NCBI RefSeq assembly: GCF_015207255.1
Contig: NZ_JADEXG010000052.1
Location: forward strand, 1 to 38,907
Length of the DNA stretch: 38,907 nt
Direction: 5' to 3'
Source: Vasconcelosia minhoensis LEGE 07310
GTDB taxonomy: Bacteria; Cyanobacteriota; Cyanobacteriia; Phormidesmidales; Phormidesmidaceae
Below are positions 7,604 to 15,367 of this stretch, one piece after another. Numbering within the stretch: position 1 is the first letter of the stretch; each line of letters opens with the position of its first letter. The notes beneath the pieces are model-generated. The model did not search any database. It was given only the letters and a program-made list of their open reading frames with translations, and was not told the origin of the DNA. The position numbers were made by a program, and so were the translations under genes.

Positions 7604-7851
7604 GCCGCTTGCGATCGCTATGAGGTACCTCCCTATCAGACTACACCTGAAGAACTAGCTGAGGAATTAAACCGTGGTTAGACTGTGGGTTATCAACGCC
7701 TCTCGTTAGCCCAGTAGATACTGTGTTGCGGGCTGAGGTGTAAGAGCAAGTTCAGGAGCTACAGGAACTCCATCACCCTATCACTCACCACCCCATCACT
7801 CTCCCATCAACTTGCGCTAAATTTTAAGCAACCCATTGCAAGGAGCAACTC
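7604..7851. other. Gene-free stretch with probable coding debris
   Basis: Several short frames interrupted by stops look like decayed coding sequence, for example VPPYQTTPEELAEELNRG before a TAG, and a frame with LRAEV, a TAA, then EQVQELQEL. A low-complexity CATCAC-type run follows at about 7774-7808. The last 20 bp hold the AAGGAG ribosome-binding site of the next gene. No intact gene is supported. Confidence 0.35.
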
Positions 7852-9516
7852 ATGGGTAAGCCCGCTATCCTGACCGTTGACGATGACCCAGAAGTATTGC
7901 AAGCGATCGCGCGTGACCTGCGCAAGCAGTACGGAGGCGAATATCGCATCGTCCGAGCAGATTCGGGGCAGGCAGCCCTGGAGGCGCTAGAGCAGCTCAA
8001 GCTGCGAAACGATACGGCGGCCCTGCTGCTGGTCGATCAGCGCATGCCTCAGATCAGCGGCGTCGAGTTTATCGAGCAGGCCGTGCAAATCTTTCCCAAG
8101 GCTAAGCGCGTGCTGCTGACCGCCTATGCCGATACCGAAGCCGCCATCCGAGCCATTAACACAGCCAAGCTGGACTACTATCTGCTCAAGCCCTGGGACC
8201 CGCCGGAGGAAAAGCTCTACCCGGTGCTCGACGACCTGCTAGAAGACTGGCAGGCCAGCTATCGGCCCGACTTTGACGGGGTGCGGGTAATTGGCGATCG
8301 CTGGTCACCCGAGTCGCATCAGATCAAAGACTTCCTCGCTCGCAACCAGATTCCCTACCGCTGGCTAGACATCGAGCAGTCCCAGGAAGCGCAGAACCTG
8401 GTGGACTACAGCCACGAGAATCCTGAGGAAATGCCGCTGGTGCTGTTTGGCGACGGGGCTCGGCTCTCGCAGCCCACGCCTCGACAGGTGGCCGACCAGC
8501 TAGGCTTGCAGACCCAGGCCGAAAAGCCGTTTTATGATCTAGTGATTGTCGGCGGCGGCCCCGCCGGGCTAGCGGCAGCGGTCTACGGCGCTTCAGAAGG
8601 GTTGCGCACGGTGATGATCGAGCGCGAAGCGCCCGGCGGCCAGGCCGGAACCAGCTCTCGGATTGAAAACTATTTGGGCTTCCCCAGCGGACTCAGCGGC
8701 GGCGACCTGGCCCGCCGCGCCGTCACCCAGGCCAGGCGATTTGGCGTCGAAATTCTATCGCCGCAGGAAGTCAAGGCGATTCACCAAAAGGATGGCTATC
8801 GCTCGGTCACCCTCACTGACGGGGCAGAAATCAGCGCTCATGCCGTTATCCTGGCGCTGGGCGTTTGGTGGCGGCGGCTCAACGTGCCGGGGACTGAGAA
8901 GCTGACCGGGGCTGGGGTGTACTATGGCGCGGCCCAGTCCGAGGCGATCGCCTGTACCGACGAGGATGTTTACGTGGTGGGCGGGGCTAATTCTGCTGGG
9001 CAGGGGGCGATGTATTTCTCAAAATATGCTCGCAAGGTGACCATGCTGGTGCGGGGTGAGTCACTGGCCAAAAGCATGTCGCAGTACCTGATCGACCAGA
9101 TTGAGGAAACGGAGAACATTGAGGTTAAGGCATATCACAGCGTCATTGAGGCAAAGGGCGACGGGAGCTTAGAAGCGGTGGTGATCGAAAACTCCCAAAC
9201 CGGCGAGGTCGAAACGGTACCGGCCAATTCGCTGTTCATCTTCATTGGAGCAGTGCCCTACACCGACTGGCTAGAGGGCCTGGTCGCCCGGGACAATCGC
9301 GGCTTCATCCTCACCGGCCCCGACCTGCCGCAAAAGCAGGACCGGCCCCAGGGCTGGACTTTAGACCGAGAACCCTATCTGCTCGAAACTAACGTGCCGG
9401 GCATCTTTGCCGTCGGCGACGTGCGCCACGGGTCGATTAAACGGGTCGCCTCTGGGGTCGGGGAAGGCTCCATCTGCGTACAGTTTGTCCATCGCTACCT
9501 CAGCGATGTGCTGTGA
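7852..9516 (+). CDS. Response regulator receiver fused to a thioredoxin-reductase-like FAD oxidoreductase
   Basis: The 554-residue protein has three parts. Residues 1-133 form a CheY-like receiver with acidic D10-D12, phospho-acceptor Asp62 (LLLVDQRMP), T90 and K113. About 143-222 is a Trx/Grx-like linker (VRVIGDRWSPESHQ) without a CxxC. From 228 there is a two-dinucleotide-binding flavoprotein: GGGPAG at 234-239 for FAD, GGANSA at 377-382 for NAD(P)H, and GDVR at 522-525 for the flavin. At the position of the TrxR redox CATC the sequence is GAAQ (359-362), so classical dithiol exchange is impossible. AAGGAG sits 6 nt before the ATG. The kinase gene follows with TGATG overlap, so both are probably co-expressed. 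The role is inferred as redox-linked signalling. Confidence 0.85.
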   Translation: MGKPAILTVDDDPEVLQAIARDLRKQYGGEYRIVRADSGQAALEALEQLKLRNDTAALLLVDQRMPQISGVEFIEQAVQIFPKAKRVLLTAYADTEAAIRAINTAKLDYYLLKPWDPPEEKLYPVLDDLLEDWQASYRPDFDGVRVIGDRWSPESHQIKDFLARNQIPYRWLDIEQSQEAQNLVDYSHENPEEMPLVLFGDGARLSQPTPRQVADQLGLQTQAEKPFYDLVIVGGGPAGLAAAVYGASEGLRTVMIEREAPGGQAGTSSRIENYLGFPSGLSGGDLARRAVTQARRFGVEILSPQEVKAIHQKDGYRSVTLTDGAEISAHAVILALGVWWRRLNVPGTEKLTGAGVYYGAAQSEAIACTDEDVYVVGGANSAGQGAMYFSKYARKVTMLVRGESLAKSMSQYLIDQIEETENIEVKAYHSVIEAKGDGSLEAVVIENSQTGEVETVPANSLFIFIGAVPYTDWLEGLVARDNRGFILTGPDLPQKQDRPQGWTLDREPYLLETNVPGIFAVGDVRHGSIKRVASGVGEGSICVQFVHRYLSDVL

Positions 9517-10949
9517 TGGCAAGCCCTGAACCACCAGACCTGAAGACGGCGCTACGCCAAGTCCCTTTTCTGCAAGAGCTGCCTGAGTCTGAGCTCCAGT
9601 GGCTAATCGAGCAGGGCAGCGAAATTCACTATCCCGCCGGCGCCCAAATTGCCAAACAGGGCGACCCCGCCGACGGTTTTTATATCATCCTCTCCGGTGA
9701 GACTGAATGGACCCAGCGCGTTCAAGACCGCGAAGCCCACGCCGTGACGCTGGGTACAGGAGAGGTGTTTGCCGAGCTGATTTTGCTATTGGAAGAGCCC
9801 TACCCCACCACGGGTCGAGCCCTGAGCAACGTTTGGCTCTATAAGCTAGAGGCCGATGCGTTCTGGGAACTGCTCTTCAAATGTCGGTTCATTCTGCGAG
9901 AGATTCTAAAAATTTCGACCCAGCGATCGCAGATCCACGCCAGCGTCAGCCAGCAGCAGGCCAAGCTCATCTCTCTGGGTACGCTATCCGCAGGGTTAGC
10001 CCATGAACTCAACAACCCCGCCGCAGCGGTCAAGCGCAGCAGCCAAGAACTCTGCGAAAACTACGCTTCTCTGTCGCGCTATGCCTTTCGGCTTAACCAG
10101 TGGGAGCTGTCATCCGAGCAGCGAGAGTTTGTCGATCGGCTGCCGGTGCAGGTGCTGGAGCAGGCTAGGGAAAAAGAAGAATTGGGTGCTTTGGAGCGTA
10201 GCGATCGCGAAGACGAAATCGCCGACTGGCTAGAAGATGCCGATATTGCCGAAAGCTGGAAGCTAGCGCCCTCACTGGTAGACGTTGGCATCGACTCAGA
10301 TTGGCTAAACCGAGTCGCCCAGCAGGTTCCTAAGGCTGCCCTCAGCGACGTTTTAAGCTGGCTCAACGCGGAGATTTCTGGCAAGGGGCTGCTGCAAGAG
10401 ATCGACCAGGGGGCCGGGCGCATTTCTGAACTGGTCAAGGCAATCAAAGAATACACCCATATGGATGAGGCCCCAATCCAGGAGATTGACCTTCATACCG
10501 GGATTGAGAGCACGCTGGTGATCCTCAAACACAAGCTGAAGCAGGGCCACGTTAGCGTCTGCCGCCAGTTTGCCGAAGATATGCCCAAGATTTGCGCCTA
10601 CGGCAGCGAGCTGAATCAGGTCTGGACTAACCTGCTCGACAACGCTATCGACGCTATGGATGGTTCCGGAAAGATCGAGATTCGGACGGCGGTAGAGCGA
10701 GATCGCGTCCGGGTCGAAATTGTTGATTCCGGCTCCGGCATTCCCACAGAGGTCAAAGATCGCATGTTCGATCCCTTCTTCACCACCAAAGAGACTGGCA
10801 AAGGCACCGGCCTCGGCCTTGATATTGTTCAAAGGATTGTTCAACATCATCACGGCGATATTCGGGTTCAGTCTCAGCCTGGAGAAACCTGTTTCCAAGT
10901 CAGACTGCCGCGTCATCCTCCCAAAAAAGATAGCCATCAATCAGATTAG
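9516..10949 (+). CDS. Histidine kinase with N-terminal cyclic-nucleotide-binding domain
   Basis: The 477-residue protein has no membrane segment. Residues ~15-135 form a Crp-like cNMP domain with the cassette GEVFAEL and a conserved Arg in TTGRAL near 101. Coiled-coil sequence leads to the H-box LGTLSAGLAHELNNPAAA with His163. The matching second helix (LLQEIDQGAGRISELVKAIKEY) comes only after roughly 110 intervening residues, an unusually long split. The ATP-binding part has NQVWTNLLDNAID, DSGSGIP and GKGTGLGL. It overlaps the upstream receiver-flavoprotein by one base (TGATG), so it is the likely phosphodonor for that receiver. A GTG 3 bp upstream is an alternative start. Confidence 0.85.
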   Translation: MASPEPPDLKTALRQVPFLQELPESELQWLIEQGSEIHYPAGAQIAKQGDPADGFYIILSGETEWTQRVQDREAHAVTLGTGEVFAELILLLEEPYPTTGRALSNVWLYKLEADAFWELLFKCRFILREILKISTQRSQIHASVSQQQAKLISLGTLSAGLAHELNNPAAAVKRSSQELCENYASLSRYAFRLNQWELSSEQREFVDRLPVQVLEQAREKEELGALERSDREDEIADWLEDADIAESWKLAPSLVDVGIDSDWLNRVAQQVPKAALSDVLSWLNAEISGKGLLQEIDQGAGRISELVKAIKEYTHMDEAPIQEIDLHTGIESTLVILKHKLKQGHVSVCRQFAEDMPKICAYGSELNQVWTNLLDNAIDAMDGSGKIEIRTAVERDRVRVEIVDSGSGIPTEVKDRMFDPFFTTKETGKGTGLGLDIVQRIVQHHHGDIRVQSQPGETCFQVRLPRHPPKKDSHQSD

Positions 10950-10967
10950 GCATAGTCCTGATTCAAT

Positions 10968-10998
10968 TTTGTTTCCGTTAGGGTGCTGTTGGAACAAA
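10968..10998 (+). terminator. Possible hairpin after the kinase gene
   Basis: TTTGTTTCC (10968-10976) can pair with GGAACAAA (10991-10998) with one bulged T and a 14-nt loop, starting 18 bp after the stop. There is no following T-run. It is a weak terminator candidate. Confidence 0.3.
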
Positions 10999-11136
10999 CG
11001 CTCGCGGCAGCTTCAGTCGCTTCCAGGGAAAAGCCCGTAGGCTGCTCGGCTAAATCAGGTTCATCCGGCGCGTCCGGTCGCTTTATCTGATCCAGATACC
11101 GATAGCGTGGAGCCGCTCTGTATCAATCGTAGCCGC
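10999..11136. other. Non-coding stretch, nothing recognised
   Basis: This 138-bp stretch lies between the kinase hairpin and the minus-strand membrane-protein gene. It contains a tandem TCCGG-type motif and an ATCAG/CTGAT pair. I see no gene, tRNA or known RNA family here. Confidence 0.3.
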
Positions 11137-11433
11137 CTAGAAAGAAAGATTGACAGATTCTAGAAGCCCGGCTAAGACCTGGATGATACGCTGCTTGAAA
11201 AGGGCTGAAAGTAAACCGCAGAGGAGAGGAACCGCGATCGCGATCGCCAGTTTCAGATTGCCTACTGCTGCGAGGCTTGTATGGGTCATTTCCATCGACA
11301 AAGATAGATAAATAAAGATAGGCAGACCACCTAGAAAAGCCCCAATTAAAAAATTCTGGATGGGGCTTAACTAAGTCTGTACTATATCATTCGGTTCAGG
11401 TTGCTGTTCCTGCTCTGAGGGGGAATTCGGCAC
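11137..11433 (-). pseudogene. Small two-helix membrane protein with an in-frame amber codon
   Basis: From a GTG at 11431-11433 the frame encodes a short hydrophilic N-tail (PNSPSEQEQQPEPNDIVQT). It then meets a TAG at 11371-11373 and continues in the same frame for 77 codons to a TAG at 11137-11139. The second part is clearly a membrane protein: FLIGAFLGGLPIFIYLSLS as helix 1, LKLAIAIAVPLLCGLLSAL as helix 2, and a conserved-looking end LAGLLESVNLSF. A CAG-to-TAG change would explain the break. Without readthrough, only internal TTG (11301) or ATG (11295) starts remain, giving 52-54 residues without helix 1; an ATC codon before QNFLIG is the other option. Whether it is dead, read through or re-initiated cannot be told from sequence. 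Confidence 0.5.
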
Positions 11434-11598
11434 GGTTAATACGGGGTCAAGTGTACTAAAATTTTATCGCCTGCATCCTGTTGAGATCAAGAATTTTGGC
11501 GCTATGACAACTTTATAGATGTGCAGAAGGCAGAAAGTGACTTCAGCTGACCCGATGACGTTACCGCGCTGACGTTTTGGCTCCGCTAAGATAGGTTT
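11434..11598. other. Divergent intergenic region
   Basis: This 165-bp A+T-richer spacer separates the minus-strand membrane-protein gene from the metalloenzyme gene. TGACGTT occurs twice about 14 bp apart near 11557-11577, and TAAGAT sits 7 nt before the ATG at 11599. No promoter can be assigned with confidence. Confidence 0.3.
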
Positions 11599-12561
11599 AT
11601 GGCCGCTGACTTTTTTCAACCCGATCGCTCTGCCGCAGAAAAGAGCATTTCAAGTGCTTCCCGCTACCTACTGTTATTTTTAGACGGGCTGGGGCTGGGG
11701 TCAGCCCATTCAGCCAATCCGCTTACCAGCCCAGCTGCTATGCCATTCTTAACCGCACTGCTTGATGGCCTGCTGCTAGGCGGCCTCAGGGTTGATCAGT
11801 CAGGACTGCTGGCTAAACCCATCGATGCTAAGCTTGGCGTTGACGGCTTGCCCCAAAGCGCTACCGGACAGACCACGCTCTACACCGGGCAAAACGCCCC
11901 TAAATTTCTGAATCGCCATCAGGCTGGTTTTGCCAACGGCTCTCTGCGACAGCTGATCGACGGCTATGGGTTGTTTAAGCAGCTGCTCTCGCTGGGCTAT
12001 ACAGCGACGTTGGCAAACCTCTATTCGCCTGCGTATTTTGAAGCGATCGCGACTCGCCGCCTGCGCTATTCAGTCTGCACGCTGCTGAATATGACCGCCG
12101 GTCTGCCCTTTCGGATGCAGTCTGAGTACGAGCAGGAAACCGCTATTTTCTGGGACATCACGGGTGAACGGGCTCAAGGGAGAGGCATCGCCCAGCCGCC
12201 GATTACGCCTAAAGAAGCGGGCTGGCGGTTAGCTATGCTGACCAAAGCCCACACCCTAACGTTGTTCGAATGCTACCTCACCGATTACGCCGGTCACGCC
12301 CAGGACAGAGCGCAGGCCGACCAATATTTGCAACGGATCGATCGCTTCATCGAGAGTATGGTTCAATCTTTGCCCCCCGCAGTGACGCTGATTATCACCA
12401 GCGACCACGGTAACGTTGAAGACCTATCAACTAAGCGCCACACGCTCAATCCAGTCCCCTTAATTGCGATTGGCCCCCAGGCCCAGGCATTTGCCCGAGT
12501 GACTGACCTCACCGGCATTACACCTACGCTGCTTCTGCATCTGCCAGCCGCCTCGTCCTAA
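11599..12561 (+). CDS. Alkaline phosphatase superfamily metalloenzyme (iPGM-like metal domain)
   Basis: The 320-residue protein shows the metal-binding scaffold of this superfamily. LLLFLDGLGLG near residue 26 gives the first metal Asp; LPQSATGQTTLYTG near 84 contains the nucleophile region; YLTDYAGHAQD near 230, TSDHGNVED near 276 and a later KRHTLNPVP complete the metal ligands. Independent phosphoglycerate mutases are about 510 residues with an inserted phosphotransferase domain, which is missing here, so it is more likely a phosphatase, phosphodiesterase or related enzyme. No signal peptide is visible, implying a cytoplasmic place. It is a single gene with no clear operon partner. Superfamily is firm; substrate is unknown. 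Confidence 0.75.
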   Translation: MAADFFQPDRSAAEKSISSASRYLLLFLDGLGLGSAHSANPLTSPAAMPFLTALLDGLLLGGLRVDQSGLLAKPIDAKLGVDGLPQSATGQTTLYTGQNAPKFLNRHQAGFANGSLRQLIDGYGLFKQLLSLGYTATLANLYSPAYFEAIATRRLRYSVCTLLNMTAGLPFRMQSEYEQETAIFWDITGERAQGRGIAQPPITPKEAGWRLAMLTKAHTLTLFECYLTDYAGHAQDRAQADQYLQRIDRFIESMVQSLPPAVTLIITSDHGNVEDLSTKRHTLNPVPLIAIGPQAQAFARVTDLTGITPTLLLHLPAASS

Positions 12562-12565
12562 TGCC

Positions 12566-12845
12566 AGGTACATTGCCTCCGCCATACAAGCCCAAGTCGT
12601 CACGAGCGGCTTCATTTCTCAATATCATGAACCTGATGCGCGTCAAGCGGTTCAGGGACTTTTGCAAAACCCGAATCATGGTGGAATTTGGCTAATCGAA
12701 CAGGACGGTCTCGTGGGCTATCTTGTGATTACGATGGACTATAGCTTGGAATACAGTCGAGTATGCCAATCTGAAGGCACAGGAATTTTATCGTAAGGTG
12801 GGCTATGAAGCCCATAGCCGGATTTTGATGACAAAAATTTTATGA
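12566..12845 (+). pseudogene. GNAT N-acetyltransferase, broken
   Basis: In one frame the sequence reads GLLQNPNHGGIWLIEQDGLVG followed by YLVITMDYSLEY, the beta4-beta5 part of a GNAT. At about 12755 the reading shifts frame and resumes as VEYANLKAQEFYRKVGYEAH to a TGA at 12843-12845, the usual GNAT C-terminus. The acetyl-CoA-binding motif A between these blocks is deleted, and no start codon is visible at the left. It is a dead remnant squeezed between two intact genes on the same strand. Confidence 0.75.
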
Positions 12846-12867
12846 TCGCTCGATTCGCTTGTATGGC

Positions 12868-13974
12868 ATGAATTTTCGGTTTGGCATTGAGCACGAGGTG
12901 GCGTTTCTCCGGCCCGACGGGCAGTTTGCGGACTATGCCAACACCTCCTTTGCCGAATTTCAGGCCATCGTTGCGACGCTGCCCCAGTATGTAGAAGACT
13001 ATCCCCAGCTGCGGATTGGGGATGCCGGAATCAAAGTCAAGCGGTGGTATATCGAAGGCTACGAGCGCTTTTCGGAACGTGGCGAGGTGATCGACTGTCC
13101 ACCTAAGGGGATTGAAATTCGGACGACGGTTCATACTGGGATTGGCGGCGCGATCGCAGAGCTCAGCCAAAGCTTTGACCAGCTTTGCACAGCCGCCGCG
13201 GCCTTTGGGTTTATCCCCATTCTCACTAGTTTCCATCCCCACCGCACCCGGTTCGAGCCGATGCCGCCGCTCAACTCGTTTGAGCAGCAGCGTCGCCGCA
13301 ACTCGCCTGAAAAGCAGACGGCCCATATCCCCATGCTCACCCAGGGGCCAGACCTGAATCTGTCGGCACCGGGCTTTTCGACCGCCCAGCTGATTGACCT
13401 GGCCCGCAAGCTCACCTATCTCAGCCCCTTTATTCTGCCCTTCAGCTATAGCTCGCCCTTCTACGCGAGCTCGGCCTGGGCAGGGCTGTCGGTACGCACC
13501 TTCTATCGCACCGGACCACGTCCGGCAGCGATGGTCTTTTTAGCCGACCCGGCTGATTTAATAGAGGTCCAGCCCTCTCTGACAAAACCGGCCCGGATCG
13601 CTGCCGAGACCGGGCGGATAGAGTTCAAAGCCTTTGACAGCTGCGGCGACTTTGGCCTCTATGGCAGTCTGCTGGCGCTGCTGAAGGGACTGCTGCTGGA
13701 TGAAACGCTGATCGGTCGGGCCACCGTTCCCGATGCGGCGCTGCATCGGCGGTCGGCTCGGGTTGGGTTTGCCGATGATGAAATTTATGCCGGGGCGAAA
13801 GGCGCGATCGCAGCTGCCTCAGCCGCCCTCGCCTCAGACCCCGACCGGGGCCGGCTAGAACCGCTTAAGGTCAGGCTGGCTCAGCGCTACAGCCCGGCTC
13901 AGCAAATGCTCGACGACTATCGGCAGGGCCGCCCCATCCTCGAAATTCTGCGCCGGGGCTATTCGGCCCAGTAA
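12868..13974 (+). CDS. GCS2-type glutamate-cysteine ligase-like protein
   Basis: From the ATG at 12868 (a TTG at 12859 is also possible) the product is 368 residues. It opens MNFRFGIEHEVAFLRPDG, the acidic metal/ATP-binding start typical of GCS2-family ligases, and contains DCPPKGIEIRTTVHT and GRIEFKAFDSCGDF, consistent with the ATP-grasp-like glutamine synthetase fold. The family makes gamma-glutamyl-cysteine or related gamma-glutamyl bonds. The true substrate is not certain because many cyanobacteria carry a separate canonical GshA. Its last 16 bp overlap the 3' end of the convergent sucrase-ferredoxin-like gene. Confidence 0.7.
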   Translation: MNFRFGIEHEVAFLRPDGQFADYANTSFAEFQAIVATLPQYVEDYPQLRIGDAGIKVKRWYIEGYERFSERGEVIDCPPKGIEIRTTVHTGIGGAIAELSQSFDQLCTAAAAFGFIPILTSFHPHRTRFEPMPPLNSFEQQRRRNSPEKQTAHIPMLTQGPDLNLSAPGFSTAQLIDLARKLTYLSPFILPFSYSSPFYASSAWAGLSVRTFYRTGPRPAAMVFLADPADLIEVQPSLTKPARIAAETGRIEFKAFDSCGDFGLYGSLLALLKGLLLDETLIGRATVPDAALHRRSARVGFADDEIYAGAKGAIAAASAALASDPDRGRLEPLKVRLAQRYSPAQQMLDDYRQGRPILEILRRGYSAQ

Positions 13975-14945
13975 CCCTCAGCTACGCCATATTTCACCAC
14001 CTCAGAAGCCTGGTCGGCATTGCAAGAGGTTTTCAACTGGCAAGCTTGTTCCGGGTCGGGCGCAATCTCAGCGCAGTAAGTCTTTAGAGTCCCTGCGGGC
14101 GACTGGACGGAGAGTTTTACTGAAAGGTGCCCATCACCCAACTCCAGTATTGCGTAGTCAACCTGCTGCTCAAACCAGACCCAGCCATAGTCCAGCATCA
14201 GCTGGCGCTCCAGAACCTGCAATGGCTGAGGCAGCCTGGTCCAGCCCCGGTAGACCGACTTGAGTGGGCCAATTGGGCCGCTGCGGGTGAGAATGGCCCC
14301 AAAGGTCTCTGGGGTCAGTCGGCCATAGCAGCGCCCCTGCGGCAAATCCAAAACCGTCGGCGCAAATCGGTGCCCGCCAATGTGGCTCACCTGCCAAACC
14401 CGCACGTCGTCTGTCAGCCCAGCGTTTTCAACTGCTTTCACCGCCTGCCGATAGAACGGTCGGCCATAGCGGGCGCAGCAGCGATCGCGCTGCCCGTGGG
14501 TACAGACCAGAATATCCCGCCGTTCTATGGCTTTTCCCTCAAGAGAACCCGCCTGCCAAATCTGCCGCAGCCGCGCCGCTAACCCATCGAGCGAATCAAC
14601 CCAAAACTCCGTTCCCTGATAGCCCTGAGCGAGGCCAGTCGGCTGCTGATAGACCATCACCCGCGTTCCTTCATGCCGCTGCCCCGGGTCAACCAGCAAA
14701 AAGTTAACTGAATGCTCAGCCTGCATCGCCGCCATGAACTGCCGCAGCGCTGCCGGTAGCGCTGCCGACTTCAGCACCTTGGGCGGCCAGGGCTGGGGAC
14801 ATTCAATCAGCACGTAGGTCTGATAGGGCGTAGCTGTCCCAATCGGATCTTCTCCGGCGGCCCGGGATGCGATCGCACAAAAGCTATCTAGGGGCTCAGA
14901 ATCGCCTAGCGCTGGGGCGACGGGCATACGCGAAATCTTAGTCAT
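13959..14945 (-). CDS. Sucrase/ferredoxin-like family protein (thioredoxin-like [2Fe-2S] type)
   Basis: The 328-residue protein carries the two hallmark blocks of the Suc_Fer-like family: CTHGQRDRCCARYGRPF (Cys-rich, probable Fe-S or metal ligands) and SHIGGHRFAPTVLDLPQG. An N-terminal Cys (DSFCAIASRAAGEDPIGTA) is also typical. The family is related to thioredoxin-like ferredoxins; the physiological role is not established, and the historical link to sucrase is unproven. It is cytoplasmic, with no signal peptide. It converges on the ligase gene with a 16-bp overlap of 3' ends. Confidence 0.85.
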   Translation of the reverse strand: MTKISRMPVAPALGDSEPLDSFCAIASRAAGEDPIGTATPYQTYVLIECPQPWPPKVLKSAALPAALRQFMAAMQAEHSVNFLLVDPGQRHEGTRVMVYQQPTGLAQGYQGTEFWVDSLDGLAARLRQIWQAGSLEGKAIERRDILVCTHGQRDRCCARYGRPFYRQAVKAVENAGLTDDVRVWQVSHIGGHRFAPTVLDLPQGRCYGRLTPETFGAILTRSGPIGPLKSVYRGWTRLPQPLQVLERQLMLDYGWVWFEQQVDYAILELGDGHLSVKLSVQSPAGTLKTYCAEIAPDPEQACQLKTSCNADQASEVVKYGVAEGYWAE

Positions 14946-14980
14946 CTAAATCTACTTACCAGAACCTCATCGGCTTTGAC

Positions 14981-15325
14981 TCAATCCGGCTCGGGGACCT
15001 TCTCTAACAGCCGATCGGCCACCTTTCGAACCTCATCATAGTCCCATTCGCCTGCCCGCTGCTTTGCCGCAATCAGCCCGCTACGGTGCACCCGCCGAAA
15101 ATCGCCGTAGGGAAACTTATATCGCCCTTTGGTTTGCTCATTTTCGTCGGTGTCGATGGCCAGATGCCACTGGGCAAAGCCCGCCCAACCATGGCGCTGA
15201 AGCTGGTCGTTCTCATCCTGCGGCGAGGGCTGAGCCTGGCTCCAGTCGCTATCCTTAACGTACTGATTTTTTTCAATCAGCTCGCTTGCGTAGTCGATGC
15301 CGGCAGGGTTGGGTTGAATCGCCAT
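14981..15325 (-). CDS. Conserved cyanobacterial protein of unknown function
   Basis: The 114-residue acidic, soluble protein has a well-ordered pattern: GIDYASELIEKNQYVKDSDW, QRHGWAGFAQWHLAID and KGRYKFPYGDFRRVHRSGL. I recognise this as a widespread cyanobacterial small family, often annotated only as hypothetical. No catalytic motif or membrane segment is visible. It is followed 36 bp downstream on the same strand by the sucrase-ferredoxin-like gene, and preceded 42 bp upstream by the HEAT-repeat gene; the three may be co-transcribed. Confidence 0.75.
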   Translation of the reverse strand: MAIQPNPAGIDYASELIEKNQYVKDSDWSQAQPSPQDENDQLQRHGWAGFAQWHLAIDTDENEQTKGRYKFPYGDFRRVHRSGLIAAKQRAGEWDYDEVRKVADRLLEKVPEPD

Positions 15326-15367
15326 GATTTTAGAGTAAGTCGATCAGCGGCGTGGAGATAACCTAGC

